Part shown: in pieces, positions 50,728 through 60,078 of the stretch
Numbering within the stretch: position 1 is the stretch's first letter
Layout: the number at the start of each line of letters is the position of its first letter
Source of the DNA: Opitutaceae bacterium
GTDB lineage: Bacteria; Verrucomicrobiota; Verrucomicrobiia; Opitutales; Opitutaceae
NCBI GenBank assembly: GCA_019455245.1
Contig: JACFMR010000022.1
Coordinates: 1-61,849 of the forward strand
Direction of reading: 5' to 3'
Length of the DNA stretch: 61,849 nt
Translations under genes and position numbers: made by a program
Notes under the pieces: generated by a model
Database searches by the model: none
What the model saw: the letters and a program-made list of their open reading frames with translations, nothing else
Told to the model about the DNA's origin: nothing

Positions 50728-52551
50728 TTACGGCAAAACCTCGGTGCGCACGGTGTCGGTGTTGAAATCGAGCACCACGCGTTCGTGGCCGTATTGCAGG
50801 GTGATGATGCCGGTGCCGCGTTCGGCGTTCAGCCAGGGGCCCTCGAACAGCGGCCAGTTGCGCAGATCGACCGGTGAGTCGTTCACGCTGCGGCCGCCGC
50901 GGTGGGTGAAGCGCATTTGGCGCCCCTGCAGGTTGGTGTAGGTGGCGGTCATGGTGGCGGGGTCGAAGGTCGGCCGGTTCTTGAGCATGCGCGCACAGAA
51001 CGCGTCGAAGTCCGGCATGTCTTCAGCGGCGACGGCCTCGAGGATGATCGCGGTTTTCGGATGCACGATGGTCAGGCGGTCGTGGTCCTTTTCCTTGTGC
51101 CAGGTGCCGGGCACGCTGGTCCAGACGCCGAAGAACACGCCGTCGGCCCGGCCAAAGATCCACCCGTCCTGTTCGCGTTTCTCCGCGATGGCATGCGGGA
51201 AGAAGCCGTTGATGTGCTGGTGTACGGACGACGCCGGGATGTCGTAGAGATCGATGACCGCGCCGTCCTGCTGAAACACGTCCTCGTAGGGGGAGGGTTC
51301 GATCCACTTGTTGGGATCAACGTAGTAGGGGCGGGTGCTGAGGATGGCGCCGAGCAGCTTGTCCAACGGGTCCTCGAAGTAGCGGTGCAGCTGCGGCACG
51401 GACATGGAGGGGTTGATGAAAAACACGGTCGAGCCGTCGTGCGGCGACACCCAGGTGAGATCCCAGCGGTGCTGCTCGACGTCGGTCGGGTCGCCCCAGG
51501 AGGAGCCGACGGAAAATTGCGGCGCGAGCAGGGTGTATTTCCAGGTGGGCTCGCCGTAGTGGATGCGCGGACCGCGGCGCTCCGGCTTGAGTTCGCGGAG
51601 GATCATCGGTTGGGTGCGGTCGGTGGCCATGCGGCCGATCATCGGCAACGCGGGAAACCGTTGCAGCGCGGCGAGGCCGACGGCCTCGGACTCGGCGAGT
51701 TCGGGCCGCAGGGGCGCGGCGCCGAAATAGAGCCGGCCGAAACGCGTGGCGGCGCCGGTGTGCTCGTGCGTGTGCAACACCTGGTCGTATTTCTCGCGGC
51801 TGTGCGCGCCCACCCAGGTGCCCTCGAGGTACTCGGTGGCCCACTCGGCGAGCAGCACCTGCATGATCATCCAGGTCTGCCGGCGCAGCAGCTCGTCGTG
51901 CGAAAACTCGTGCAGGCTGGCGAAGCAGAGGAGGTAAAGGTGATGGTAGTTGGGCGAGTCGTATTCAAACATGCCCTGGCGCACGGTCCGGTCGATCCAC
52001 CGGCGGATCCAGGCGGCGGAATCGCGCTGCGCCTGCGCCGGCGTGGAACCGTCGGCGAACACCGGGCCGTCGGGCCAGCGCTGGCCGAAGAGGTAGCGCG
52101 CGGTGTGGATCTGCAGCATGTGGTTGTCGGTGAACCCGAAGTCGGCGGTGAAACTGGCGGCGAGCCGGTCTCGGATTTTCTCCACCAGCGCGGGCGGGAG
52201 TTTGTCGCCCAGCCGCTCCACGGCTTCCATGAACGCATAGACCTCAAAGCAGCCCCAGACAGGCTTCGGGTCGGCCACGGCGTCCTCAAGGTATTTCAGG
52301 CCGGTGGCGGCGTCGATGCCGGTGGCGAGTTTGACGATGCCGAGGTAGTTGCGCACGCGCGTGTCAACGGGCTTCCACTGCATGTTTGCCATTGCCTCGG
52401 CGGCTTCGGTGCAGCGCTCGAGGAATGCGGTGCGGTAGGATTCATCGCTGGGATACAGGCCTTGCGCGGAAACACGGCTGCCGGCGAGCAGCAGCAGCAC
52501 TGGGAACACGAGTCGGCCCAGCCGACAGAGCAGGGAAGGGGTTTGCATCAT
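50728..52551 (-). CDS. Secreted toroid-type protein, possible polysaccharide lyase
   Basis: A 607-residue protein with a signal peptide (LVFPVLLLLAGSRVSAQ). The first 300 residues are helical with a toroid pattern (FEVYAFMEAVERLGDKLPPA, TDNHMLQIHTARYLFGQRW, MFEYDSPNYHHLYLLCFASL, THEHTGAATRFGRLYFGAAP). The last 300 residues are beta-rich (VHPKTAIILEAVAAEDMPDF). Asn-His in TDNHM and Tyr-His-His in NYHHLY are candidate catalytic residues. It may be a periplasmic lyase or hydrolase; I cannot assign a family. Confidence 0.6.
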   Translation of the reverse strand: MMQTPSLLCRLGRLVFPVLLLLAGSRVSAQGLYPSDESYRTAFLERCTEAAEAMANMQWKPVDTRVRNYLGIVKLATGIDAATGLKYLEDAVADPKPVWGCFEVYAFMEAVERLGDKLPPALVEKIRDRLAASFTADFGFTDNHMLQIHTARYLFGQRWPDGPVFADGSTPAQAQRDSAAWIRRWIDRTVRQGMFEYDSPNYHHLYLLCFASLHEFSHDELLRRQTWMIMQVLLAEWATEYLEGTWVGAHSREKYDQVLHTHEHTGAATRFGRLYFGAAPLRPELAESEAVGLAALQRFPALPMIGRMATDRTQPMILRELKPERRGPRIHYGEPTWKYTLLAPQFSVGSSWGDPTDVEQHRWDLTWVSPHDGSTVFFINPSMSVPQLHRYFEDPLDKLLGAILSTRPYYVDPNKWIEPSPYEDVFQQDGAVIDLYDIPASSVHQHINGFFPHAIAEKREQDGWIFGRADGVFFGVWTSVPGTWHKEKDHDRLTIVHPKTAIILEAVAAEDMPDFDAFCARMLKNRPTFDPATMTATYTNLQGRQMRFTHRGGRSVNDSPVDLRNWPLFEGPWLNAERGTGIITLQYGHERVVLDFNTDTVRTEVLP

Positions 52552-52652
52552 GACTCCGGCAGCTTGGCGGGCCCCGGTCCCCGGGGGCGAACGAAAAGTT
52601 TGCGCGCCTGCGCCGGCTTGCCGCGGAACGGCAAACCGGCAGCATCGCGGTC

Positions 52653-53744
52653 ATGCGCTGGAAGGAAAACTGGCCGGAAGTGCAGGAACACTATTTGCGC
52701 TGGTGGCGGCGCGAGGGATTGGTCGTGGTGCCAAGCGTGCCCCTGCGTGTGGCGTCGGTCCAGCCGCCGCGCGATCGGACCGCGGTCGATCCGGGACCGC
52801 CGCGCGACGGGGCGACACGCCATGCGGATCCGGCCTACGTCACCGCCAGCAGCCACCACTGGCAGGCGCACAGCGTGCTCGCGCTCGATGCGTTGCCGAT
52901 CGGCCGCGTCGATCTCGGTCCCGGCTCGCTCGCGCTGTATCTCGGCAGCGAACCGGGCTTCTCGATCGACACCGTGTGGTTTCATCCGCTGGCCGACCAG
53001 TCGGTGCTGGAGCGGCCGCTGCGGTTCGATCCGGCCAACCGTTGGTGGCAGCACCAACTCGCACTCGTGGATGCGGCGTTGGCGCGGAGCAACGGCTGTT
53101 ACCCGGTCGGCTTTCCCGACCTGATCGAGAATCTCGATGTTCTTGCCTCGTTGCGCGACACGCAGGCGCTGATGATCGATCTCGTCGAGCGGCCGGCGTG
53201 GGTGAAGCAGAAGATCGGCGAGATCAACCGCATCTACTTCGAGGTTTACGATGCGCTGCAAGCGCGGATTGCGCTGCCGGACGGCTCATCGTGCTTCAAC
53301 GCCTTTCACCTCTGGGGACCGGGCCGCACGGCCAAGGTGCAGTGCGATGCGTTGGCGATGATTTCACCGGCAATGTTCCGCGAGTTTGTGCAGCCGGCGC
53401 TGGCGGAGCAATGCGACTGGCTGGATTGCGCCATGTTTCACCTCGACGGGACGCAGGCGGTCTGCCACCTGCCGGCGTTGCTGGAAATCCCCGGGCTCGA
53501 CGCGATCGAATTCACGCCGCAGGCGGGAATCGAGGCCGGCGGACACGAACGCTGGTGGCCGCTCTACCGGCAGATTCTCGCCGCGGGCAAATCGGTGCAG
53601 ATCGTCGCGGTCAAACCGCGCGAGGTTGCGCCGTTGCTCGATGCGATCGGCCCGCACGGCGTCTACCTGCATGTCGATGGTATCGGTGATGTCGACACCT
53701 TGCACGCCTTGGAAAGGGAAGTGCGGCGGCGGTATCCGAGGTGA
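52653..53744 (+). CDS. URO-D superfamily protein, lone fifth member
   Basis: A 363-residue protein with the URO-D layout (MISPAMFREFVQPALAEQCD, FHLDGTQAVCHLPALLEIPG, IEFTPQAGIEAGGHERWWPL, VYLHVDGIGDVDTLHALERE). The zinc motif is absent (FHLDGTQ for HICGD). It lies away from the array at 37316-41387 and is only distantly like its members. It is divergent from the secreted toroid protein, with 101 bases between the starts. Confidence 0.78.
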   Translation: MRWKENWPEVQEHYLRWWRREGLVVVPSVPLRVASVQPPRDRTAVDPGPPRDGATRHADPAYVTASSHHWQAHSVLALDALPIGRVDLGPGSLALYLGSEPGFSIDTVWFHPLADQSVLERPLRFDPANRWWQHQLALVDAALARSNGCYPVGFPDLIENLDVLASLRDTQALMIDLVERPAWVKQKIGEINRIYFEVYDALQARIALPDGSSCFNAFHLWGPGRTAKVQCDALAMISPAMFREFVQPALAEQCDWLDCAMFHLDGTQAVCHLPALLEIPGLDAIEFTPQAGIEAGGHERWWPLYRQILAAGKSVQIVAVKPREVAPLLDAIGPHGVYLHVDGIGDVDTLHALEREVRRRYPR

Positions 53745-53779
53745 GCGATCCTGCTGTGTGCTTACGGGTCAGTCGAATT

Positions 53780-53908
53780 GTAGCCGCCTTGGCTGTGCCC
53801 ACCGCAGGCTTGGCGAAGGAGGGAGCGCAGCGACAAGGTGGTTGCTCTCGGGCCACGCTTGGCTGAATCTCGCTCCGCTCGGAACCTCTTCGACTCAAGC
53901 GCAGCTAC
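53780..53908. repeat. GTAGCCGCC composite repeat
   Basis: The left half (GTAGCCGCCTTGGCTGTGCC to CGACAAGGTGG) is the reverse complement of 9941-10002 and of the right part of 37045-37152. The right half (CCACGCTTGGCTGAATC to GCGCAGCTAC) resembles 49288-49385. Confidence 0.78.
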
Positions 53909-53926
53909 GACATTGTTGAAATTGCG

Positions 53927-54988
53927 TTAGTGCGGCTTACCGGTGCGGACGTCGATGGGCGTGAAGGCGGCGGAGGTGACGGGTTGCTGCGCGAGCCAGA
54001 GGGTGTGTGGGTGGAGCTGTGGCAGCGCGATGGTGGCGAAGGCGGTGTGCGGGTTGTTGACGCGTCCGGCCTGCGGCATGGCGCCGAGAAAGGTGATGGC
54101 GTTCTCCACCGTGGCGCGGCCGTGCTGTACGGTCATCCACGCGGTGATTTGGTCAAGCCGTTCGATGCTGAAACCGCCGGGATCGGGACCGGTGTAACCG
54201 CGGGCCCGCAGCGCGTCAGCGGCTGCACCAACGGGATGGTTGGTCAGCGCGTAAGTGTTTTGCGCGGAGGTTTGCCGCGTGAAATCACCGCAGTAATTCG
54301 AGCTGGCGAAGACCGCCCCCGTGGCATCGACCGCGATCAGGTTGCAGAAAAATTTGAACTTCCGGCAGCGGGTCTCGATGTCGGCGATGGTGGTGCAGTG
54401 CTGCAGCATGTCGCGGAAGACCAGGTCGACGGGCACGAGTTGATCGAGGTCGAAGGTCACGCCGGGGCAGATGAGCGAGGAGATGCCCAGTGCGAGCCCG
54501 GCTTCGTTCTGGCCGCGGTTGGCCCAGACGGTGCCGGCGAGAGGGAAACTGAGAAAGCGCAGGCCGGTGGTCGGCGCGACGTGTGCGATGGTGTAGAGCC
54601 AGCGCGGATCGTCGAGCGTGCCGCCGGTGAGCGTGTGACCGTTCGCCCCGGGCAGGGCGAAACTGGAGCACGCGCCGGCGTGGTAAACCTCGTATTGCCA
54701 CGCGCGGAAGCTGAGCAGCTCGGCGAGCGCGGGTTCGATGTTGGCCCCTTCGGCGATGCCCTGGATTTCCGGCTGCAACCACGGCCAGTGATCGAAGCAG
54801 AATTCGCGCAGGCGGTTTTGCCAGGCGGTGATTTTCTCCAGCTGAGCGGTCTTGGCGCCGGTCAGAAAATCGCCCAGCAGCGCGGCGATGTTGGCGTGGA
54901 TCTGGCTGCGAACAGCGTTGCCCTGCCGCCGGCCGAGTTCGCGGGGCGCGCCGGCAAGATGCAGGACCGGGGGCGGGGGTGTGGTCAC
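53927..54988 (-). CDS. C45-type (penicillin acyltransferase-like) Ntn hydrolase
   Basis: A 353-residue protein. The catalytic residue should be Cys107 in HAGACSSFALPG, freed by self-cleavage before it, as in isopenicillin N acyltransferase. FVFRAWQYEV-like helices before it and TLDDPRWLYTIAHVAPT after it suit the fold. The start is GTG at 54986-54988. Such enzymes cleave amides of acyl amino acids. It lies on the same strand as the SGNH gene, 25 bases after that gene's stop. Confidence 0.83.
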   Translation of the reverse strand: MTTPPPPVLHLAGAPRELGRRQGNAVRSQIHANIAALLGDFLTGAKTAQLEKITAWQNRLREFCFDHWPWLQPEIQGIAEGANIEPALAELLSFRAWQYEVYHAGACSSFALPGANGHTLTGGTLDDPRWLYTIAHVAPTTGLRFLSFPLAGTVWANRGQNEAGLALGISSLICPGVTFDLDQLVPVDLVFRDMLQHCTTIADIETRCRKFKFFCNLIAVDATGAVFASSNYCGDFTRQTSAQNTYALTNHPVGAAADALRARGYTGPDPGGFSIERLDQITAWMTVQHGRATVENAITFLGAMPQAGRVNNPHTAFATIALPQLHPHTLWLAQQPVTSAAFTPIDVRTGKPH

Positions 54989-55013
54989 GGCAGGGAAGCC
55001 GGCGCCGGAATGA

Positions 55014-55775
55014 TCAGTTGTTTGAACCCGTCTGCATCATTTCCTCCAGCAGCGGCTGCATGGCATCGGCCCAGAGTTGGTAACCGGCGCGGGTGAGGTG
55101 CAGCTGATCGGGCATGATGGTCCAGGGGATGCGGCCGTCCTTGCCGAGAAATTGCGCGCCGATGTTGAGAAACCGCACGTTCTCGCCGTCGTCGAGTTTG
55201 GCCAGCAGGGCGTTGGCGCGGTCGATCACGGCCATGCGTTTGCCGGCGTCGGACACGGCGGCCTCGGTGATAAGGCCGGAGGGGCCGCGACGGGCGTCGC
55301 GCGGGAAAATGGCGAGGAGCAGGACCTTGACGCCGGGGATCTTGGCGCGGATCAGTTCGATGATCTTTGTGTTGGCGGCGGCGATTTGTTCCGCGGTGTG
55401 CTGGCCGGCGTTGTTGGTGCCGAGCATCAGGACAACGACCTTGGGGGTGACGCCGTCGAGCTCGCCGTTTTCGATGCGCCAGATGACGTGGTGGGTCTGG
55501 TCGCCGCCGATGCCGAAATTGGCCGGCTGGTATTTACCAAAATAATGCTCCCAGATGTGCGGCGCGTTTTTCCAGCCCTCGGTGATGGAGTCGCCGAGAA
55601 AGAGCAGGCCGATCGGACCCGCCTTTGCGCGGGCGAGGAAGGATTCGTGCAACTCGAAGAACCGCGCGTTGCCGGTCTTGGGGATGGCGGCGGAGGCGTC
55701 GACCACCTCGGGGGCCGGCGCGGTTTGGGCGGAGACGAGCACTGGCAGCAGCAGAAGGAGCAGGTATTTTTTCAT
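55014..55775 (-). CDS. Exported SGNH/GDSL hydrolase
   Basis: A 253-residue protein with a signal peptide (MKKYLLLLLLPVLVSAQ). The four SGNH blocks are Ser in FLGDSITEGW, Gly in FGIGGDQTHHV, Asn in GTNNAG and Asp-x-x-His in PDQLHLTRAGY. It most resembles the PAF-acetylhydrolase-like group of esterases that deacetylate sugars or glycans in the periplasm. It is 14 bases after the stop of the NTF2-like gene. Confidence 0.9.
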   Translation of the reverse strand: MKKYLLLLLLPVLVSAQTAPAPEVVDASAAIPKTGNARFFELHESFLARAKAGPIGLLFLGDSITEGWKNAPHIWEHYFGKYQPANFGIGGDQTHHVIWRIENGELDGVTPKVVVLMLGTNNAGQHTAEQIAAANTKIIELIRAKIPGVKVLLLAIFPRDARRGPSGLITEAAVSDAGKRMAVIDRANALLAKLDDGENVRFLNIGAQFLGKDGRIPWTIMPDQLHLTRAGYQLWADAMQPLLEEMMQTGSNN

Positions 55776-55789
55776 GGTAATCAGATGAA

Positions 55790-56233
55790 TCAGTTCGGGG
55801 CGGCGGGCAGTTGGGTGGATTGGTAGGCCTGCAGCCGCCAGACGCCGGCCTCGCGCCGCCACACGCCGAGAAAACGCAGGCGGAACGCCACGCGCTTCTC
55901 CCCCGCGCTGGCCACGAGCCGGGCGAGCCCGCTCATGACGGCGGCCTCGGCGTTGACCGGGGTGATTTGCAGTTCCTCGTAATCGTAAACTTCGTAGCGC
56001 AGGTGGCTGGAGCGCAGGGCGGCGAGCAGGTCGGCCTTGGTTTGTACGCGGCCGTCGGCGTGGCCATAGGTCAACTGGTCCGAGAGCAGCGACTCGAGCC
56101 GGTTGGCATCCGCCGCGATGGTGGCCATCACGCGCGCGGCGTCGGCGCGACGCACCTCCTCAACCGGCGAACCCGCGCAGATCGACGGGGCGCCGAGCAA
56201 CAGCAGAACCAGAAACGTGCTCAGCCGAAACAT
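55790..56233 (-). CDS. Exported NTF2-like (DUF4440) protein
   Basis: A 147-residue protein with a signal peptide (MFRLSTFLVLLLLGAPSICA). The rest is a cone-shaped SnoaL/NTF2 fold (RRADAARVMATIAADANRLE, LTYGHADGRVQTKADLLAAL, LRFLGVWRREAGVWRLQAYQ). The role is unknown. It is transcribed with the SGNH gene. Confidence 0.83.
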   Translation of the reverse strand: MFRLSTFLVLLLLGAPSICAGSPVEEVRRADAARVMATIAADANRLESLLSDQLTYGHADGRVQTKADLLAALRSSHLRYEVYDYEELQITPVNAEAAVMSGLARLVASAGEKRVAFRLRFLGVWRREAGVWRLQAYQSTQLPAAPN

Positions 56234-56270
56234 GGGCGGTGGTATGACGCCGCCCGGCGGGCTTGGCAAA

Positions 56271-56435
56271 TTATTGCTTCTTCGAAAGCAGCCAGAAGGC
56301 GTGGATGATGCCGCCGATCCAGAAAAGCAGGAAGGTCAACAGCAGGCTGATGACGAAGTCCTTGCCGGCGCCTTTTTTGAGAAACACGCACAGCGGGGGG
56401 AGCAGGATGGCGAGGATGATATCAACGATGGTCAT
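56271..56435 (-). CDS. Pmp3/YqaE family small membrane protein
   Basis: A 54-residue protein (MTIVDIILAILLPPLCVFLK at the N-terminus) with the family's LPPLCVFLKKG motif and a second helix (LLFWIGGIIHAFWLL). It spans the membrane twice. In other organisms Pmp3 proteins affect membrane potential and salt tolerance. It sits upstream of the NTF2-like gene, 37 bases before its start. Confidence 0.92.
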   Translation of the reverse strand: MTIVDIILAILLPPLCVFLKKGAGKDFVISLLLTFLLFWIGGIIHAFWLLSKKQ

Positions 56436-56505
56436 GGGGTGATTATGGGTTCACCCGTTTTGTAAACAGTTCCGGTCCGCCCGGCAAGGGTGCCGTGCAG
56501 GCAAC

Positions 56506-57444
56506 TCAATCAACGGGACGATACTGCAACAGGGGCGCCGGGCTGCCCTCGGTGGTCACAATCACGGCCCGGCCGTCGGTGGCAAAGCACGCGCTTTCGG
56601 CCTGCGGCAGCCCGTGGGCGGCGAGCGTCAACGGACCGGCGGCGAAAGTCTCGGCCCAGGTCGCGGCTCCATCACGTTGATAAAGGTAAACCTCGCCGTA
56701 GGTCAGCACCACGGCGGTGCGACCGTCGGGACTGATATCGAAGGCGCAGGGCGAGGCGCGGTAACGGCCCCAGGGCGCATTGATCAGGGCGGTAGGACCG
56801 GTGGGCTCGGGAATGCCGTTGAGATCGCCGACGACCGCTGCCAGCGGCGCGGGTGCGGCGGGGTCGGGCTGCAGGGGCAGTTGGTAAACCACGGGCGGCT
56901 TGGTGCGCTTGGAAATCAGGTAGATCGTGCGTTCCGTGATATCGACCGCCACGCCTTCGCAGTCACGCGGTCCGGCGGGATAGGCCACGGCAATGCTCCA
57001 GGCGATGTCGGCGGTGTGTTCGCGTGCGGGGTTGAGGTCTTTGGGATCGGGCTCGCGAATGATGTGGAGCACGCAGTCGGTGCGTTGACCGAAATTGTCG
57101 CCGACCTCGGCCACGAGCATGTAGGCCGTGCCGTCGAGTTCGAACGAGGTCATGTCTTCCCAATCGATGTTGGTGGCTCCGGCAATCCGCACCGCGCCGA
57201 GGAAACGTCCGGTGGCATCGATGGCGTAGAGCACGGGTTCGCCGCCGCTGTCGTTGTGCGTCCAGTAGACAGCGGCGGCGCGATGCGAACGGGCCAGGCC
57301 GCTGGATTCGTCAATCACGGCATGCTCGATCCGGCCGACGGTTTCGGGGCCGGTCCAGCCGGATGATGTGGCGGGCGCCGTGGCGCAGGAGATGGTGAAT
57401 CCCGCGGTGAACACCCCAAGGAGAAGCAGGGCAGGCATGCGCAT
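56506..57444 (-). CDS. Exported beta-propeller-like protein
   Basis: A 312-residue protein with a signal peptide (MRMPALLLLGVFTAGFTISC); the Cys at 20 may be a lipid anchor though the lipobox is weak. Repeated strands (VYWTHNDSGGEPVLYAIDAT, YMLVAEVGDNFGQRTDC, CAFDISPDGRTAVVLTYGEV) suggest a propeller. The conserved HNDSGGEP and GDNF segments occur in uncharacterised bacterial proteins. Function is unknown. It is divergent from deoC. Confidence 0.65.
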   Translation of the reverse strand: MRMPALLLLGVFTAGFTISCATAPATSSGWTGPETVGRIEHAVIDESSGLARSHRAAAVYWTHNDSGGEPVLYAIDATGRFLGAVRIAGATNIDWEDMTSFELDGTAYMLVAEVGDNFGQRTDCVLHIIREPDPKDLNPAREHTADIAWSIAVAYPAGPRDCEGVAVDITERTIYLISKRTKPPVVYQLPLQPDPAAPAPLAAVVGDLNGIPEPTGPTALINAPWGRYRASPCAFDISPDGRTAVVLTYGEVYLYQRDGAATWAETFAAGPLTLAAHGLPQAESACFATDGRAVIVTTEGSPAPLLQYRPVD

Positions 57445-57552
57445 GGACCCAGCCGGAGCGGTTCGTCCGCCGCCCGCAAGGCAAAACCATGCCTGCCGCA
57501 GGGCCAGTTTGCCGTTGTTTTCAACCCGGCTTCACGGCAGCGTGGGCTCCCC

Positions 57553-58491
57553 ATGAAAGCAGGACCCCGCGCGGCCTTTGGCCGGCTTATTGATGATATC
57601 GGCCCGGTCGATCAGGTCGGCATTGAGGAGCGCGTGGCGAAGTTTACCACGCGCAGCATCAAGAAAAGCGCCAAGGTCTGGGGCCTGAAGACGGCCGTCT
57701 CGATGGTCGATCTGACCACGCTCGAAGGGAAAGATACGCCCGGCAAAGTCGCCTCGCTCTGTCAGAAGGCCCTCGCGCCGCACGACGGGCTCGACTGTCC
57801 GCAGGTGGCGGCCGTGTGCGTTTATCCGTCGATGGTGAAACACGCCCGCCGCGCGCTCGGTGAGGACACGGCCGTGCGCATCGCGTCCGTGGCGACGGCG
57901 TTTCCCTCCGGCCAGGCGCCGCTGCGCACCCGGCTTGCCGAGGTGAAGGCCGCCGTGGCCGACGGCGCCGACGAGATCGACATGGTCATCAACCGCGGCG
58001 CGTTTCTCGCGGGCGAATTTCAGGAAATGCAGGACGAGATCGCCGCCGTTGTGCAGGCCTGCGGCGACGCCACACTCAAGGTGATTTTGGAAGTCAGCGA
58101 GCTGGAAACCTACGACAAGATCCGCGCCGCGTCCTTCCTCGCGATGCGCGTCATCCGGCCCGGCGATTTCATCAAGACCAGCACGGGCAAGACTTCGCTC
58201 AACGCCACGCTCGGCAACAACCAGGTGATGATCGAGGCCATCCGCGACTTCTACCTCGAGACCGGCACGCCCATCGCGATGAAACCCGCCGGCGGCATCA
58301 AGTCGGCCAAGCAGGCGCTGCAGTTTCTCGTCGCGGTGAAGGAAACGCTGGGCGACGCATGGCTCAACAACACGCGCTACCGCTTCGGCGCCTCCTCGCT
58401 GCTCAACGACCTCCTCCGCCAGCTCGAAAAGGAAAAGACCGGCGCCTACCAGGCCCCGTATTACTTCAGCGAAGCCGCGGAATCCTACTAA
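57553..58491 (+). CDS. deoC: Deoxyribose-phosphate aldolase
   Basis: A 312-residue class I aldolase. The Schiff-base Lys is Lys208 (GDFIKTSTGK), the helper Lys is Lys244 (IAMKPAGGIK) and the proton-relay Asp is Asp143 (EIDMVIN). It splits 2-deoxyribose 5-phosphate into acetaldehyde and glyceraldehyde 3-phosphate in the cytoplasm. It is longer than the Escherichia coli enzyme (about 259) because of an N-terminal extension and a C-terminal tail. The aldehyde dehydrogenase downstream fits oxidation of the acetaldehyde. Confidence 0.95.
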   Translation: MKAGPRAAFGRLIDDIGPVDQVGIEERVAKFTTRSIKKSAKVWGLKTAVSMVDLTTLEGKDTPGKVASLCQKALAPHDGLDCPQVAAVCVYPSMVKHARRALGEDTAVRIASVATAFPSGQAPLRTRLAEVKAAVADGADEIDMVINRGAFLAGEFQEMQDEIAAVVQACGDATLKVILEVSELETYDKIRAASFLAMRVIRPGDFIKTSTGKTSLNATLGNNQVMIEAIRDFYLETGTPIAMKPAGGIKSAKQALQFLVAVKETLGDAWLNNTRYRFGASSLLNDLLRQLEKEKTGAYQAPYYFSEAAESY

Positions 58492-58492
58492 A

Positions 58493-58557
58493 TTTCACAG
58501 GAGGAAACAGAGAGCACCGAGACAAGCCCTCCGTTTCCTCCGTTACCTCCTGTAAAA
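58493..58557 (+). promoter_or_regulatory. Inverted repeat carrying AGGAGG between deoC and ALDH
   Basis: TTTCACAGGAGGAAAC (58493-58508) is mirrored by GTTACCTCCTGTAAAA (58542-58557). An inner GAGGAAAC also pairs with GTTTCCTC. The AGGAGG in the left arm faces CCTCCT in the right arm, just 2 bases before the ALDH start codon, so a hairpin could affect initiation or mRNA stability. Confidence 0.55.
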
Positions 58558-58559
58558 TC

Positions 58560-60068
58560 ATGCCAACTCTCACCGCAACCAAACGCCCGACCAAGCGCTC
58601 CGCCGGCCGGTCGGCGCCCGAGCTCATTTTCGGTGACCTCTGGGAATACGATCCCGCACCCGAGACCGCCGACCCGAAGCTCAAGCCGCGTTATGATCTC
58701 TTCATCGGCGGCAAATTCGTCGCACCCGCGTCCGGCAAGTATTTCGACTCCATCAACCCCGCCAACGAGACGAAACTCGCCGAGATCGCACTCGCCAACG
58801 CCGCTGACGTGGACGCCGCCTACGCCGCGGCGCAGAAGGCGTTCACCACGACCTGGGGCAAACTGCCGGGCAAGGAGCGCGCCAAATACATCTACCGCCT
58901 CGCCCGCCTGTTGCAGGACCGCGCGCGCGAGTTTGCCGTCGCCGAGACCATGGACGGCGGCAAGCCGATCAAGGAGTCGCGTGATTTCGACGTGCCGATG
59001 GCCGCCGCGCATTTCTTCTACCACGCCGGTTGGGCCGACAAGTTGGACTATGTGGCGCCCGGCCGGAAGGTCGCGCCGCTCGGCGTCGTCGGCCAGATCA
59101 TCCCGTGGAACTTCCCGCTGCTGATGCTGGCGTGGAAACTCGCGCCCGCGCTCGCCATGGGCAACACGATCGTCATCAAGCCGGCCGAGACCACCAGCGT
59201 CACCGCGCTCAAGTTCGCCGAAATCATTCAGGACGCCGGCCTGCCGCCCGGCACGGTGAACATCGTCACGGGCTTCGGCGACACCGGCGCCGCCGTGATG
59301 AACCATCCGACGGCCGTGAAGGTTGCGTTCACCGGCTCGACCGAGGTCGGCAAGATCATCATGCGCTCGCTCGCCGGCACCGACAAGAATATGACCATGG
59401 AGCTCGGCGGCAAGGCGGCGAACATCGTGTTCGACGACGCGCCGCTCGACCAGGCCGTCGAAGGCATCGTCAACGGTATCTTCTTCAACCAAGGCCACGT
59501 CTGCTGTGCCGGTTCGCGCCTGCTCGTGCATGAGCCCGTGGCCGCCGCCGTGCTCGCAAAGCTCAAGACCCGCATCCGCACGCTCCGCGTCGGCGACCCG
59601 CTCGACAAGAACACCGACATCGGCGCCATCAACTCGAAGGAGCAGCTCACGCGCATCGAGAAACTCGTCGCTTCCGGCGTGAAGGAAGGCGCGGAGATGT
59701 TCCAGCCCGCCTGCAAGCTGCCGTCGAAGGGTTACTACTTCCGCCCGACGGTGTTCTCCGGCGTCAGCATGAGCCATCGCATCGCGCGCGAAGAGATTTT
59801 CGGACCCGTGCTCAGCGTGCTCACCTTCCGCACGCTCGACGAGGCGGTCGAGAAGGCCAACAACACCGCCTACGGCCTGAGCGCCGGCGTGTGGACCGAC
59901 AAGGGTTCGCGCATCCTCAAGCTGAGCACGGAGCTGAAGGCCGGTGTCGTCTGGGCCAACACCTACAACAAGTTCGATCCCACGTCGCCCTTCGGCGGCT
60001 ACAAGGAGTCCGGCTTCGGTCGCGAAGGCGGCCGCCAGGGCCTCCTCGATTACTGCAAACTGGTGTGA
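58560..60068 (+). CDS. NAD(P)-dependent aldehyde dehydrogenase
   Basis: A 502-residue ALDH with all catalytic residues: Asn184 (IIPWNFP), Glu281 (TMELGGK) and Cys315 (GHVCCAGSR). The NAD-binding GSTEVGK loop is at 259-265. It oxidises aldehydes to acids; next to deoC the likely substrate is acetaldehyde. The first 45 residues are an extension not usual in the family. It starts 68 bases after deoC, across an inverted repeat. Confidence 0.94.
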   Translation: MPTLTATKRPTKRSAGRSAPELIFGDLWEYDPAPETADPKLKPRYDLFIGGKFVAPASGKYFDSINPANETKLAEIALANAADVDAAYAAAQKAFTTTWGKLPGKERAKYIYRLARLLQDRAREFAVAETMDGGKPIKESRDFDVPMAAAHFFYHAGWADKLDYVAPGRKVAPLGVVGQIIPWNFPLLMLAWKLAPALAMGNTIVIKPAETTSVTALKFAEIIQDAGLPPGTVNIVTGFGDTGAAVMNHPTAVKVAFTGSTEVGKIIMRSLAGTDKNMTMELGGKAANIVFDDAPLDQAVEGIVNGIFFNQGHVCCAGSRLLVHEPVAAAVLAKLKTRIRTLRVGDPLDKNTDIGAINSKEQLTRIEKLVASGVKEGAEMFQPACKLPSKGYYFRPTVFSGVSMSHRIAREEIFGPVLSVLTFRTLDEAVEKANNTAYGLSAGVWTDKGSRILKLSTELKAGVVWANTYNKFDPTSPFGGYKESGFGREGGRQGLLDYCKLV

Positions 60069-60078
60069 GTCGGATTTG

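Noticed and set aside
10021..53908. GTAGCCGCG repeats as integron attC or phage attachment sites
   Set aside because: There is no integrase gene nearby, copies lie in both orientations beside unrelated genes, and the arms do not have the attC core layout.
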